Assembly (NCBI GenBank): GCA_029953675.1
Contig: JAMWBK010000013.1
Coordinates: 124,001 to 188,000 of the forward strand
Length of the DNA stretch: 64,000 bases
Source of the DNA: Rhodosorus marinus
Lineage: Eukaryota; Rhodophyta; Stylonematophyceae; Stylonematales; Stylonemataceae
Direction of reading: 5' to 3'
The notes beneath the pieces are model-generated. The model saw only the letters and a list, made by a program, of their open reading frames with translations, had not been told where the DNA came from and ran no database searches. The first letter of the stretch is position 1. Every line of letters begins with the position of its first letter. The translations under genes were made by a program, and so were the position numbers. Shown one piece after another: positions 56,550 to 64,000 of this stretch.

Positions 56550-57057
56550 TCCTCAGAGTTCGTACCCTACTACGATGCGTGAGCCTTCGGAGCAGGCCAA
56601 ACGGCAAAGTTTTCCAAGCTGCGTTTCCCCCGTGCAGTCGCGGTGCCTCAGGGTTGGTAGCATCCCATTCGCTAATTAAGAACGTATTAACCAATTATTT
56701 AGCATAACATCCATCTAATTCCGTTATAAGAAAATTACTGGTCAATATGGTTCTGTAGACACCAATCCGTATGCTTTTTAAAACATGCTACATCATTATT
56801 GGTTTATTAATGGTTTATTGTCAGTATAAGTATATTTATTGGTTATTAAGTGCGCTATTATCCAACTAATACGCTGGGTATTCTTGTATGGGATGCGATT
56901 GTGTAAGTTGTGTGATGGTCTGACGGGAGCTGAAGATGGAATGGGTCTTTGGAAACCGTAGCGATCATTGGTTTCAAACCGTTTGTTTTCGCTGGTTTTT
57001 TCTCAAGGTTTTCTGTTAGCCAGAGGATCTAAAGTCGTGTTAATTTTCTCCATTCCA
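56550..57057. other. Intergenic, AT-rich
   Basis: AT-rich with several TTATT(A/G)-type near-repeats at 56.70-56.86 kb. No gene seen. Confidence 0.5.
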
Positions 57058-58410
57058 ATGAGCGGTTCCTGTGGGAGGCTGTGCTTGCATGATCTGAGAC
57101 GGATTTGGACGGTGCTTCGATCGAGATCTGTGGTTCGAGTAAAAGGGCCGGACGTCGAGAAGTTCTTTCAGAACTTGGTCACTCAGGATGTGAGAGATAT
57201 TGGAATTTTAACTGAAGGACGACACGCTGGGTTTCTCAGTAGCCGTGGCCGCTTGCTGCATGACACAATCTTGTCCAGACCGTCCGAGGAAGAATTCCTC
57301 GTTGACGTGGACCGCGCGAACGCTGCCCGTACGAGAGCTGTGAAAATCTCCAACCTCAGCAGCTCAACAGACTTTCTCTAAGTCTCGATCGATTGGTACA
57401 TTGCGCTTCATGTTTTCCTAGGATTAACAAGACAGTTGAATATTTACAAGCTGAGAGCGAATGTGAAGATATCAGACGCTTCTGACGAGCTTTCAGTCTG
57501 GTAACATATTCTCACAACCTCTAAGCCACCACTGTCTTAGCTAATCTACCAAATCCGCATCCACTCCTCGCAGGTCTTTCGCGGGGGTCCCGAGCGCGGA
57601 AGCTTTGAACGTGAACCCCGTAACCGCGTTCTCAGACCCAAGGAGCAAGGCGCTAGGGTTGCGGATGATCTTAGAGAAAACTTCCAGACCATTACTTCCA
57701 GAAGTACGTCCCACGCATACAGATTTACTCTGTTTATGTTGATCTCGATCTCAAAACATGCCCCGCAACTCGTCCTCGTTGGCAGAACGTGACAGGAGTA
57801 ACAGAGAAGGTGTACCAGGTCATCCGAACACTGAACGGAATTTGCGAAGGCAGTGTCGAGTCTCAGGGCGACTTCACCGAAGAGGAGTTGCCTCTCGAGT
57901 GCAACCTGGATGTTACCGGTGGTGTGAGCTTCGAAAAAGGATGCTACATTGGTCAGGAGCTGACGGCCAGGACCCACCATACCGGTGTGGTTCGTAAGCG
58001 CTTCTTCCCCATGGCAATAGATAAATCACCCGATAGAGCACTCAGAGCAGCACAAGTTGCGCAGGAGTACATCCACAGCGATCAGAGTACGTCAAAAGCC
58101 AGGCGAGAACACCTGCCATGCGCACTAGAAACCAGCTGAAATCGCCTGCCTATCGACAGCAACCTTGATTCCACAGAACCTCGTCGACTATGACGCTAAC
58201 TACAAGCTCAGCGGATCGTCGATAGAACGGGAGGGAGCCAATAGACCCACTGGAGAGCTAAGATCATCAGTTTACAACTTGTCGATGTCACATATCCGTT
58301 TTGAACAGGCCTTTGATGATGACGGAAAGAGCACAGTGTTTAACGTTGGTGAACAGTTCGCGGTGGCGTGGAAGCCCGACTGGTTCCAGCAGCTCAAGCG
58401 GATGCGATGA
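57058..58410 (+). CDS. IBA57: IBA57/YgfZ-type folate-binding Fe-S assembly protein
   Basis: Organellar GcvT-fold protein needed for maturation of 4Fe-4S proteins (mitochondrial IBA57; plants also have a plastid form). Exons: 57058..57328, 57422..57500, 57574..57703, 57786..58086 and 58160..58410, 343 aa. Domain order is clear: VVRVKGPDVEKFFQNLVTQD, GFLSSRGRLLHDTILSRP, EEFLVDVDRANAARLTRQLN and YKLRANVKISDASDELSVW (across introns 1 and 2), SDPRSKALGLRMIL, then LPLECNLDVTGGVSFEKGCY and IGQELTARTHHTGVVRKR. The KGCYIGQE signature (about 211-218) with its conserved Cys is intact. The start is the first in-frame ATG; the Arg-rich N-terminus could be a targeting peptide. The linker to the C-terminal barrel is long and variable. 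Confidence 0.9.
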
Positions 58411-59009
58411 GGGGTTCAATGAGATCTGAGAATGGAACTGACTCGTTCACGAGCCGCGCCATTGTTAAATAGGAGAGAGAGAACTGTGTGATTGAACAGT
58501 GGATAAGACAGATGTAAATAAAACGCCCAAGTTTCCAGGGAGTAGATCGCTGAAAAGCGCCCTGAGCGAGGCGTTGGAAGCCTCCCGGAGAGATTGTAGA
58601 AGCTTTTCTGCTGATAGAAGGTCTGCTTCCAGACCAGAGAGATCGCTCTGAGGGACTACTTCTGAAGAGCGGATTCAACTTTCCATGAGTCTGGGGCATC
58701 CACGATTGAAGACCGTCCTGAGCAAGCCATCAGGACACTCCTGGAGCGCTTGCAGGGGTTTGGTGCTGACAGAAAAGTCTCGTCCGATTTAAAGCTGTTC
58801 CAGGGCAGACAGATCTTTCTGAAGAACTACTTTAAAGGACAGAATCGGGTCTTGTTCCCATCCCTCCCATGGAGAGTTTCTTCAACAGTCAAGCTCTGGT
58901 TCCATGCGGCGATCACCACGGTGCCTGTGAGTACCTGCTGTTCAGAGCGCTTTGATGCAAGGCCGCTTTTCTTGTGCAAATATCTACTGGGCTTTGTTTA
59001 TTCGACGAT
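58411..59009. other. Intergenic between convergent IBA57 and proteasome genes
   Basis: Probably both 3' UTRs. The translations of both strands show no recognisable domain. Confidence 0.4.
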
Positions 59010-60219
59010 TTAGGAGGTCACCATGGGGGCACTGGCTTGTTCGGTGGATTCAGCTTTGTACTGGTAGTGCTTCTGAGCGGAGTCCTCGGAGCTAATCTTC
59101 GTCCATCCATCTTCTCCAACGTGGTAGACTATCAGAAGAACGGGCGCGGAGAGGGGAGAGCCAGAGCGTAAGAAACTGAGGAAGGAACTAGCGCGAGCCG
59201 AAAAGTTTTCTTGTGAAATCGTACTGTTGATGATTCCACCAGAAGCACCATCTCGATGAGTGGCGTGGTAGATGCTTCGTCTGCCCAGTTCGCATGCCTC
59301 TTCAACCGATAGGTCGTATTTGTAGCCAATATCTAGAACACCCATTGCAAACGTTGAGCCAGATCCAACTGAGAACAGGTTTCCCTTCAATCTTGTCCCG
59401 TCATTGTCAACGTAGAAGAGAGCAGGGCCGGTCTTGTCCCATCCCATGATCATGGTTCCCTTCGGGGATGAAGAAGAGAACGGGCTTAGAAGGATTTTTC
59501 TTGCATGGTTTTTAAAGGAATTCGGAGGGGATTTCCTAGTACCATTGACAGACCCATTCCACGAAAGCGGGATACGGAATTGACAAGCAGCTTGGAAGCT
59601 GCAGCGACGGATATTCTTTCCTTGTTCCTCAGCTCGAACAGTCGGCATTGCCTTTCCAAGTATTCAATGTAGGAAAACACGCCTTTCGATGAGGAAAAGT
59701 AGGCCTTCTGGCGTGATGCGGCCTGACGTTCTTACCTCCCAAGATCCCTCTCCCAGAAAGAGCAATCCGCCGCTCCTCCAGCCATCGTTCCAAGCAAGAA
59801 TGGGTTGATTTCAATGATTTTCTTCACCGTACCTGACCCAATGTACACGCCCATTGACGCCCGGGAGTCGACCGCCGCGATAATGCCATGCTTGAACACA
59901 AACGCCAACGTCGTCGTTCCGTGAGCAAACTTCAAGACCTCAGCCTCCTGACCCTTGAACGAGTCCGATAAAAACTTATCCGGCTGATCATCAAATGAGA
60001 GGATCAAAAACAAAAATGAGTCAAAACACCCAAAAACCTTGAGGAATCTACCATCGCAGCCCCTCAGCAGACAAAAAAATCAAGATCGCTCACCCTAGGC
60101 ACGTTCGGAATAGTCAAAACATGCTCCTCACCAAGCTCAACCGCATCAGGACCAACCTCACAGCTCAACCCCGACCTCCCATACTTCGTATCCAGCGCCT
60201 CAGATAGATCGATATTCAT
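59010..60219 (-). CDS. PSMB5: 20S proteasome subunit beta5
   Basis: Chymotrypsin-like catalytic subunit of the 20S proteasome. Exons: complement(60094..60219), (59736..59983), (59543..59651), (59225..59459) and (59010..59128); 278 aa. The 64-residue propeptide ends FAHG, giving mature [11 protein letters not shown] with catalytic Thr65. Mature Asp17 (residue 81, in VDSRASMG) and Lys33 (residue 97, in GSGTVKKII) are exactly spaced. Further beta5 hallmarks are [20 protein letters not shown] (across intron 2), [26 protein letters not shown] joined to [51 protein letters not shown] and YHVGEDGW. The first intron's donor is AGG|GTGAGC. The 5' side is a long CTC-rich tract with an adjacent AT microsatellite. 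Confidence 0.97.
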
Positions 60220-60221
60220 CC

Positions 60222-60300
60222 TTCCTCTCCTCCCTCCCCCTCTCCCTCCTCCTCTCCCTCCTCCCTCCTCCTCCTCCTCCTCCTCCTCCTCCTCCTCAAC
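60222..60300 (-). promoter_or_regulatory. GAGG/GGA-repeat tract immediately upstream of PSMB5
   Basis: Nearly pure C/T on the plus strand (CCTCCTCCTCC...), thus a GGAGGAGG run on the coding strand, ending 3 bp before the ATG. It is probably within the 5' UTR. Confidence 0.5.
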
Positions 60301-60340
60301 AACAACAACAAATCCAAACCAAAGCAAAAAGAAACCTTTC

Positions 60341-60342
<2 letters not shown>

Positions 60343-60381
<39 letters not shown>
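60343..60381 (+). repeat. (AT)n microsatellite
   Basis: About 19 AT dinucleotides, 125-160 bp upstream of the PSMB5 start codon. Confidence 0.95.
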
Positions 60382-60382
<1 letters not shown>

Positions 60383-61102
60383 CAAACCAAACTACTATCC
60401 AAACATCGACAAATAAGTCTACCCTTCCCAACTCGATCTTGGTCCCCCCAACTCCCCCCCCCCCTCTCTTTGTACTCCAAAACCAATTTCCTCCTCCATC
60501 ATCAAACACATGACACTTAAACAAAATCTAACCTCATCCGTTTCCAATTAAAACAAACCCATTTGCTGATCTCTTAGTTCTTAATAGTCACCCCTATAAA
60601 CTTATTTAATCGTCACCATTAGAAATCTGACAGATTTCAACAGCGCTGTCCTTCAGACAGCTGTCCCTCAACTTCTCCTATTGGATAATAAAGACAGACT
60701 GTTTTTAGGACAGGCTGTTAAATCTGGTTGAGTGACAGGCTGTCCCATCTCGCGGTCGTGATCCTCAGACTGAGAAGTTTGATGAGGTATATACTACGGG
60801 TTGAGAGTTGATGCTTAATACTCGTTTAATTGTATAAAGGATGAATATTACTCTTTATTTAGTGTTTAGTGTGAAGCAGGGAAGGGGTAGATACTTGGCG
60901 TATTTTTTCTTTTGGTTTATGATGTCGAGCTGGAGATGAGATAAAGGACTGGGGGTTGGAATCGGAGTGGACTGGCTTGGGAGGGAGGGGGGGGAAGGAA
61001 GGGAGGGAGGAAAGGGAGATTTGAGGTCGTGAAGGAGATGAGTTTGTTGTAATTCTGTGAGGGACAGAATTTGGAATCTGTGGTGTGAGGGGTTCAGGAA
61101 AG
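60382..61102. other. Divergent promoter region between PSMB5 and SerRS
   Basis: The left half is C-rich on the plus strand and the right half G/A-rich, so each gene has purines on its own coding strand. The middle (60.54-60.80 kb) contains an imperfect inverted repeat family around GACAG(C/A)CTGTC near 60643-60740. No gene seen. Confidence 0.5.
60960..61022 (+). promoter_or_regulatory. Purine-rich tract upstream of SerRS
   Basis: GGGAGGGAGG/GGAAGG-type tract on the coding strand, 80-140 bp before the ATG at 61103; mirror-symmetric to the tract of PSMB5 on the other strand. Confidence 0.45.
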
Positions 61103-62494
61103 ATGGATGCGTTGTTTGTATCGAGTTGGACTGGGCATCGGGTTGGTGCCCGGAGGGGAAGGACGTGTGCGCGGGTTCGGATGAGCATCGATTTTCGTCG
61201 GGTGGCTGAGCGCGTGGATGAGTATCGGGTGAACATTGAGAACCGGAAGGTTGGTGCTGATGTTGAGCGAGTTTTGGAGCTGTACGAAGGGTACAGGGCC
61301 TCGGTGACGGAGTTGACGGCGATCCGGACGAAAAAGAACGAGAATTCTGCGCAGATGAAGAAGATTAAGACCATGACGCAGGAAGACAAGGACGCGTGTA
61401 TCAAGGAAGGAAAGGCCTTGAAGGAGCAATCGCAGGTTCTGGAGGACAAGACGAGGGAGCTTGAAGCTGAGCTCAATGCGGAAGGATCTAAGCTGCCGAA
61501 CCTGACGCATCCAGATGTTCCTGTAGGGGAAGAAGCAAACGCCACTGTCCTCCGCGTTGTCGGGGAGCAGCGGGATTTTGACTTCCCGATCCGATCGCAC
61601 CTGGACCTCGGCCTGGATCTCGACATGTTCGATTTTGAAAACGCTGCAATCGTAACCGGGCAAAAATTCTACTACCTCAGAAACGCCGGAGCGCTGCTGG
61701 AACTTGCCTTGATCAACTGGGCCATGAGCATTGCCGCATCGAGAGGATTCACACCCATGACTACGCCAGATCTTGCCCGAGAAGGGATGGTCCAGGGCTG
61801 TGGATTCCAACCAAGGGGTCCAGAGTCGCAGGTCTATCGCGTTGACGAAACTGACCTGTGCTTGGTCGGAACGGCGGAGATTCCGCTTGCTGGATACTAC
61901 GCCGGAAAGATCCTGGACAAAGAGGCGCTTCCGATCAAGATGGCTGCCTTCAGTCACTGCTTTAGGCAGGAGGTCGGAGGCGCTGGAAGCGCTGTGCGCG
62001 GTTTGTACAGAGTGCATCAGTTCTCGAAAGTGGAGCTCTTCGTTATCGCAACTGAGGATCAGAGCGATGAGATACATCAGGAGCTGCGTGCTATGGAGGA
62101 AGAGATGTTCGAGAGCCTTGGGCTGCACTTCAAGACGCTGGATATGCCCACTGAGGACCTCGGGAACCCAGCGTACCGCAAGTTCGACATCGAAGCGTGG
62201 ATGCCAGCCCGCGGCGAGTCCGGCTCCTACGGAGAGATAAGCTCCGCTTCAAACTGCACAGACTACCAGGCCCGGAGACTGAACATCCGCTACAGGGAAG
62301 GGAAGGGGGACAACAAGTTCGCCCATACGCTCAACGGCACTGCCTGCGCAGTGCCGAGAATGATCGTCGCCATCCTGGAGAACAATCAGCAGGAAGACGG
62401 CTCCGTTGTTGTCCCAGAAGTCCTTCGGCCTTACCTCGGCGGCATGGATGTCATCCGACCCAGCCCGAAGAAGAAGGAAGTGCTCAAGTCGTAG
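61103..62494 (+). CDS. Seryl-tRNA synthetase, probably organellar
   Basis: Class II synthetase that charges tRNA-Ser. Intronless, 463 aa from the ATG at 61103. Residues 1-27 are rich in Arg, Gly and Ser with no acid after Asp2, as in a plastid or mitochondrial targeting peptide; an internal ATG (MSIDFRRV) would remove it. The N-terminal tRNA-binding coiled coil follows (about 40-125). Motif 2 is FSHCFRQEVGGAGSAVRGLY RVHQFSKVE, and motif 3 includes LNGTACAVPRMIVAILENNQ plus QEDGSVVVPEVLRPYLGG. The serine-binding region GTAEIPLAGYYAGKIL and the ISSASNCTDYQARR block are intact. The form resembles bacterial/organellar enzymes rather than the cytosolic type with a long C-terminal extension. No cytosolic SerRS is in the window. 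Confidence 0.95.
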   Translation: MDALFVSSWTGHRVGARRGRTCARVRMSIDFRRVAERVDEYRVNIENRKVGADVERVLELYEGYRASVTELTAIRTKKNENSAQMKKIKTMTQEDKDACIKEGKALKEQSQVLEDKTRELEAELNAEGSKLPNLTHPDVPVGEEANATVLRVVGEQRDFDFPIRSHLDLGLDLDMFDFENAAIVTGQKFYYLRNAGALLELALINWAMSIAASRGFTPMTTPDLAREGMVQGCGFQPRGPESQVYRVDETDLCLVGTAEIPLAGYYAGKILDKEALPIKMAAFSHCFRQEVGGAGSAVRGLYRVHQFSKVELFVIATEDQSDEIHQELRAMEEEMFESLGLHFKTLDMPTEDLGNPAYRKFDIEAWMPARGESGSYGEISSASNCTDYQARRLNIRYREGKGDNKFAHTLNGTACAVPRMIVAILENNQQEDGSVVVPEVLRPYLGGMDVIRPSPKKKEVLKS

Positions 62495-62922
62495 TGTGCA
62501 CCGTGTCCTCTTTACAGATATCTGCGACCTAACTTAACTAAAACAAATATGTTTGCGTCTGATTGTGACGCGGGATCGAGGCATCGACGAAATGCTTCCG
62601 GCAAACAACGTTTGTAATGTGAGCAACGGGGAGCCTGATCTATGATCCGACCACCCGCTGCCTTGTTTCTATTAAGGGTAATACCAATCGGTCCATGCTT
62701 TTGTACACTTTCTGCCCGGATAAAAGACTGAGTTTTACGTGTCTAGTTCTCGGCTATGATCCATTTGATCTCGGGAAGATCGAGATGCGGCGCCCCAACC
62801 TTTTTAACAGCAAATATAGAGCCGCTTTTGGGTCCCCTCGGTACCGGGGAGCGGTCTTGAACACGATGATTCCCCATGTCCTGATTGAACAAGAATCTTC
62901 TCCTTCCTTGAGCTGCACCGCT
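62495..62922. other. 3' region between SerRS and glutaredoxin
   Basis: Convergent 3' ends; probably both 3' UTRs. No further gene seen. Confidence 0.5.
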
Positions 62923-63294
62923 TCAAGCGCTGACCGAAACCGCAGAAACGGCATCCCTAATCATCGGGGAGAGCTTCTTCGTTCGCGACAGGCGAACTAC
63001 ATCGTCGCCCCCACCCACGCTCTTACCATTCACAAACACGTTCGGTACTGTCCTACGACCAGTCTTCCTCGCCAGCGCTTGCTGGATGCGGTTGCCATCC
63101 CTCATCCGATCGATCTCAAACACCACCGCGCCGTCAAACCCAGCCACGTCCCTCACCGCAGAAATCTCCTTCTTCGCCATTGTACAATACGGACAGTACG
63201 ACTTGCTGAACACAACAACAGCATTCTCCTTCACAAGCCGCTCAATCCATTCCTCAATGCTCTCCTCAGCCTTTCTCTCAACTTGCTTCGCCAT
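62923..63294 (-). CDS. Dithiol glutaredoxin (CPYC type)
   Basis: Class I glutaredoxin, reducing disulfides and glutathione mixed disulfides with GSH. 123 aa from the ATG at 63294, intronless. It shows VVVFSKSYCPYCTMAKK with active-site Cys34 and Cys37, RTVPNVFVNGKSVGG with the cis-Pro TVP motif (82-84) and the GG(D)D pair for glutathione binding. No evident targeting peptide lies in this frame, although the frame is open upstream without an ATG. A GA-rich coding-strand tract (plus 63357-63402) precedes it. CPYC separates it from CGFS Fe-S glutaredoxins. Confidence 0.93.
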   Translation of the reverse strand: MAKQVERKAEESIEEWIERLVKENAVVVFSKSYCPYCTMAKKEISAVRDVAGFDGAVVFEIDRMRDGNRIQQALARKTGRRTVPNVFVNGKSVGGGDDVVRLSRTKKLSPMIRDAVSAVSVSA

Positions 63295-64000
63295 CGCCAC
63301 CACAACCCCTCTCTTAACAAATACTAAAAAAAACCACCACCGTTTTTTCACAGAATACAATCTCCTCTCTACTCTACTCTCTCCCTCTCTGTCTCTCTCT
63401 CCAAACAACTTCACCTAACCCACCTTCAGAACTCCAGTCCGAACCCTTTAAGTACTCATAGTCCTCGCCTGCATCTACCCAACCAACTAGGCCCCTTCCC
63501 TACCCTCCTAATACCAGTCTTCTCAACTAGTACAACTGTCATCCATCAGCTCCAAACCAACATCCCCCCCAGAAACGAAAATCAATCAATAAAAAGATGT
63601 ATCAATCAAAACATTTTCTCCGCAAGTCCTCCCGGCAGCATTTAAACCAAACTCCTACCCCTCTTTCCCAAACCGTTCCTTTTTGGTTCTTTTCCTTCTT
63701 ATTTTCATTATAATTGATATTATTATTTATCCGAGTTTGCAGATACCCCCTTCTCAGATGGTGTTTTTTTGCTGGCTGTGGAATGAAATTTTATTCAATT
63801 TCTGGAAACGAAGAAATAGGTATTTTTAACCCCCCCTCCCTCTTATCAATAAATCCTGAGATTTATAACCTAAATATGTTTTATTTATGATTTTAGAGTA
63901 TTTGGGTGTACTTTCAAACCCCCTCCTGTTGCTATCGGCAGAAATATTTGTTTTTAATAATTTCTGGAATCGTCTGGTACGTTCAAGAGAAATAGGTTGT
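63295..64000. other. Upstream of glutaredoxin and AT-rich end of window
   Basis: CTCTCT-rich on the plus strand at 63357-63402, C-rich to 63560, then AT-rich. No gene seen to the window end. Confidence 0.5.

Noticed and set aside
61094-62128. 344-codon minus-strand open frame
   Set aside because: Antisense shadow of the intronless seryl-tRNA synthetase gene; no domain.

Overview
The window is nuclear DNA of a eukaryote that probably carries a plastid. The genes are interrupted by short GT-AG introns (about 65-250 nt), and their products are eukaryotic: ribosomal protein uL14, proteasome subunit beta5, THO-complex THOC3, bystin, DNA2, a PPR protein and an RWP-RK protein. A small protein at 20.2 kb has a bipartite transit/lumen signal and looks like photosystem II PsbW, which points to a photosynthetic lineage. 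I cannot name the clade; a red alga, glaucophyte or other alga would fit. No tRNA, rRNA, CRISPR array or bacterial-type operon was seen.

Layout. 0-1.7 kb: a membrane RING-H2/EGF-like protein, cut by the window edge. 1.7-9.9 kb: mostly gene-poor, with an unrecognised minus-strand gene candidate at 3.6-4.7 kb, a near-perfect palindrome and a diverged direct repeat. 9.9-12.3 kb: an RWP-RK protein with a PAS-like C-terminus. 12.3-15 kb: short duplications and an unrecognised exon-like block. 15-16.2 kb: an alpha/beta hydrolase. 16.4-17.5 kb: a 12-bp-period satellite present in both orientations. 17.6-19.3 kb: a DUF155/RMD1-type protein. 20.2 kb: the PsbW-like gene. 21-23 kb: a 150-bp tandem duplication and a PP2C phosphatase. 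23-29 kb: gene-poor, with unrecognised coding-like pieces. 29.4-39.8 kb is the densest part: WD40/coiled-coil protein, THOC3, bystin, a 225-bp tandem repeat, a two-helix membrane protein and a PPR protein. 41.9-44.2 kb: three decayed copies of the endonuclease end of a non-LTR retrotransposon. 45.4 kb: a coiled-coil protein with a possible PP1 docking motif. 47-52.2 kb: DNA2 in ten exons. 52.8-54.3 kb: an unresolved or decaying gene. 54.4-63.3 kb: uL14, a secreted protein, an IBA57-type protein, proteasome beta5, seryl-tRNA synthetase and glutaredoxin.

The genes are mainly housekeeping: translation (uL14, SerRS), ribosome assembly (bystin), mRNA export (THOC3), proteolysis (beta5, RING), DNA maintenance (DNA2), Fe-S and redox biology (IBA57, glutaredoxin), organelle RNA or membranes (PPR, DUF155, PsbW-like) and signalling (PP2C, RWP-RK). 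They are not co-directional or functionally clustered.

The most unusual shared property is a purine-rich tract on the coding strand, upstream of the start codon of at least ten genes. It looks like a lineage-specific promoter or 5'-UTR element. The structures most worth checking after it are the inverted 12-bp satellite, the retrotransposon fragments and the RWP-RK/PAS fusion. Exon coordinates are my own splice predictions, checked for reading-frame continuity across every junction. No alignment or transcript evidence was available.
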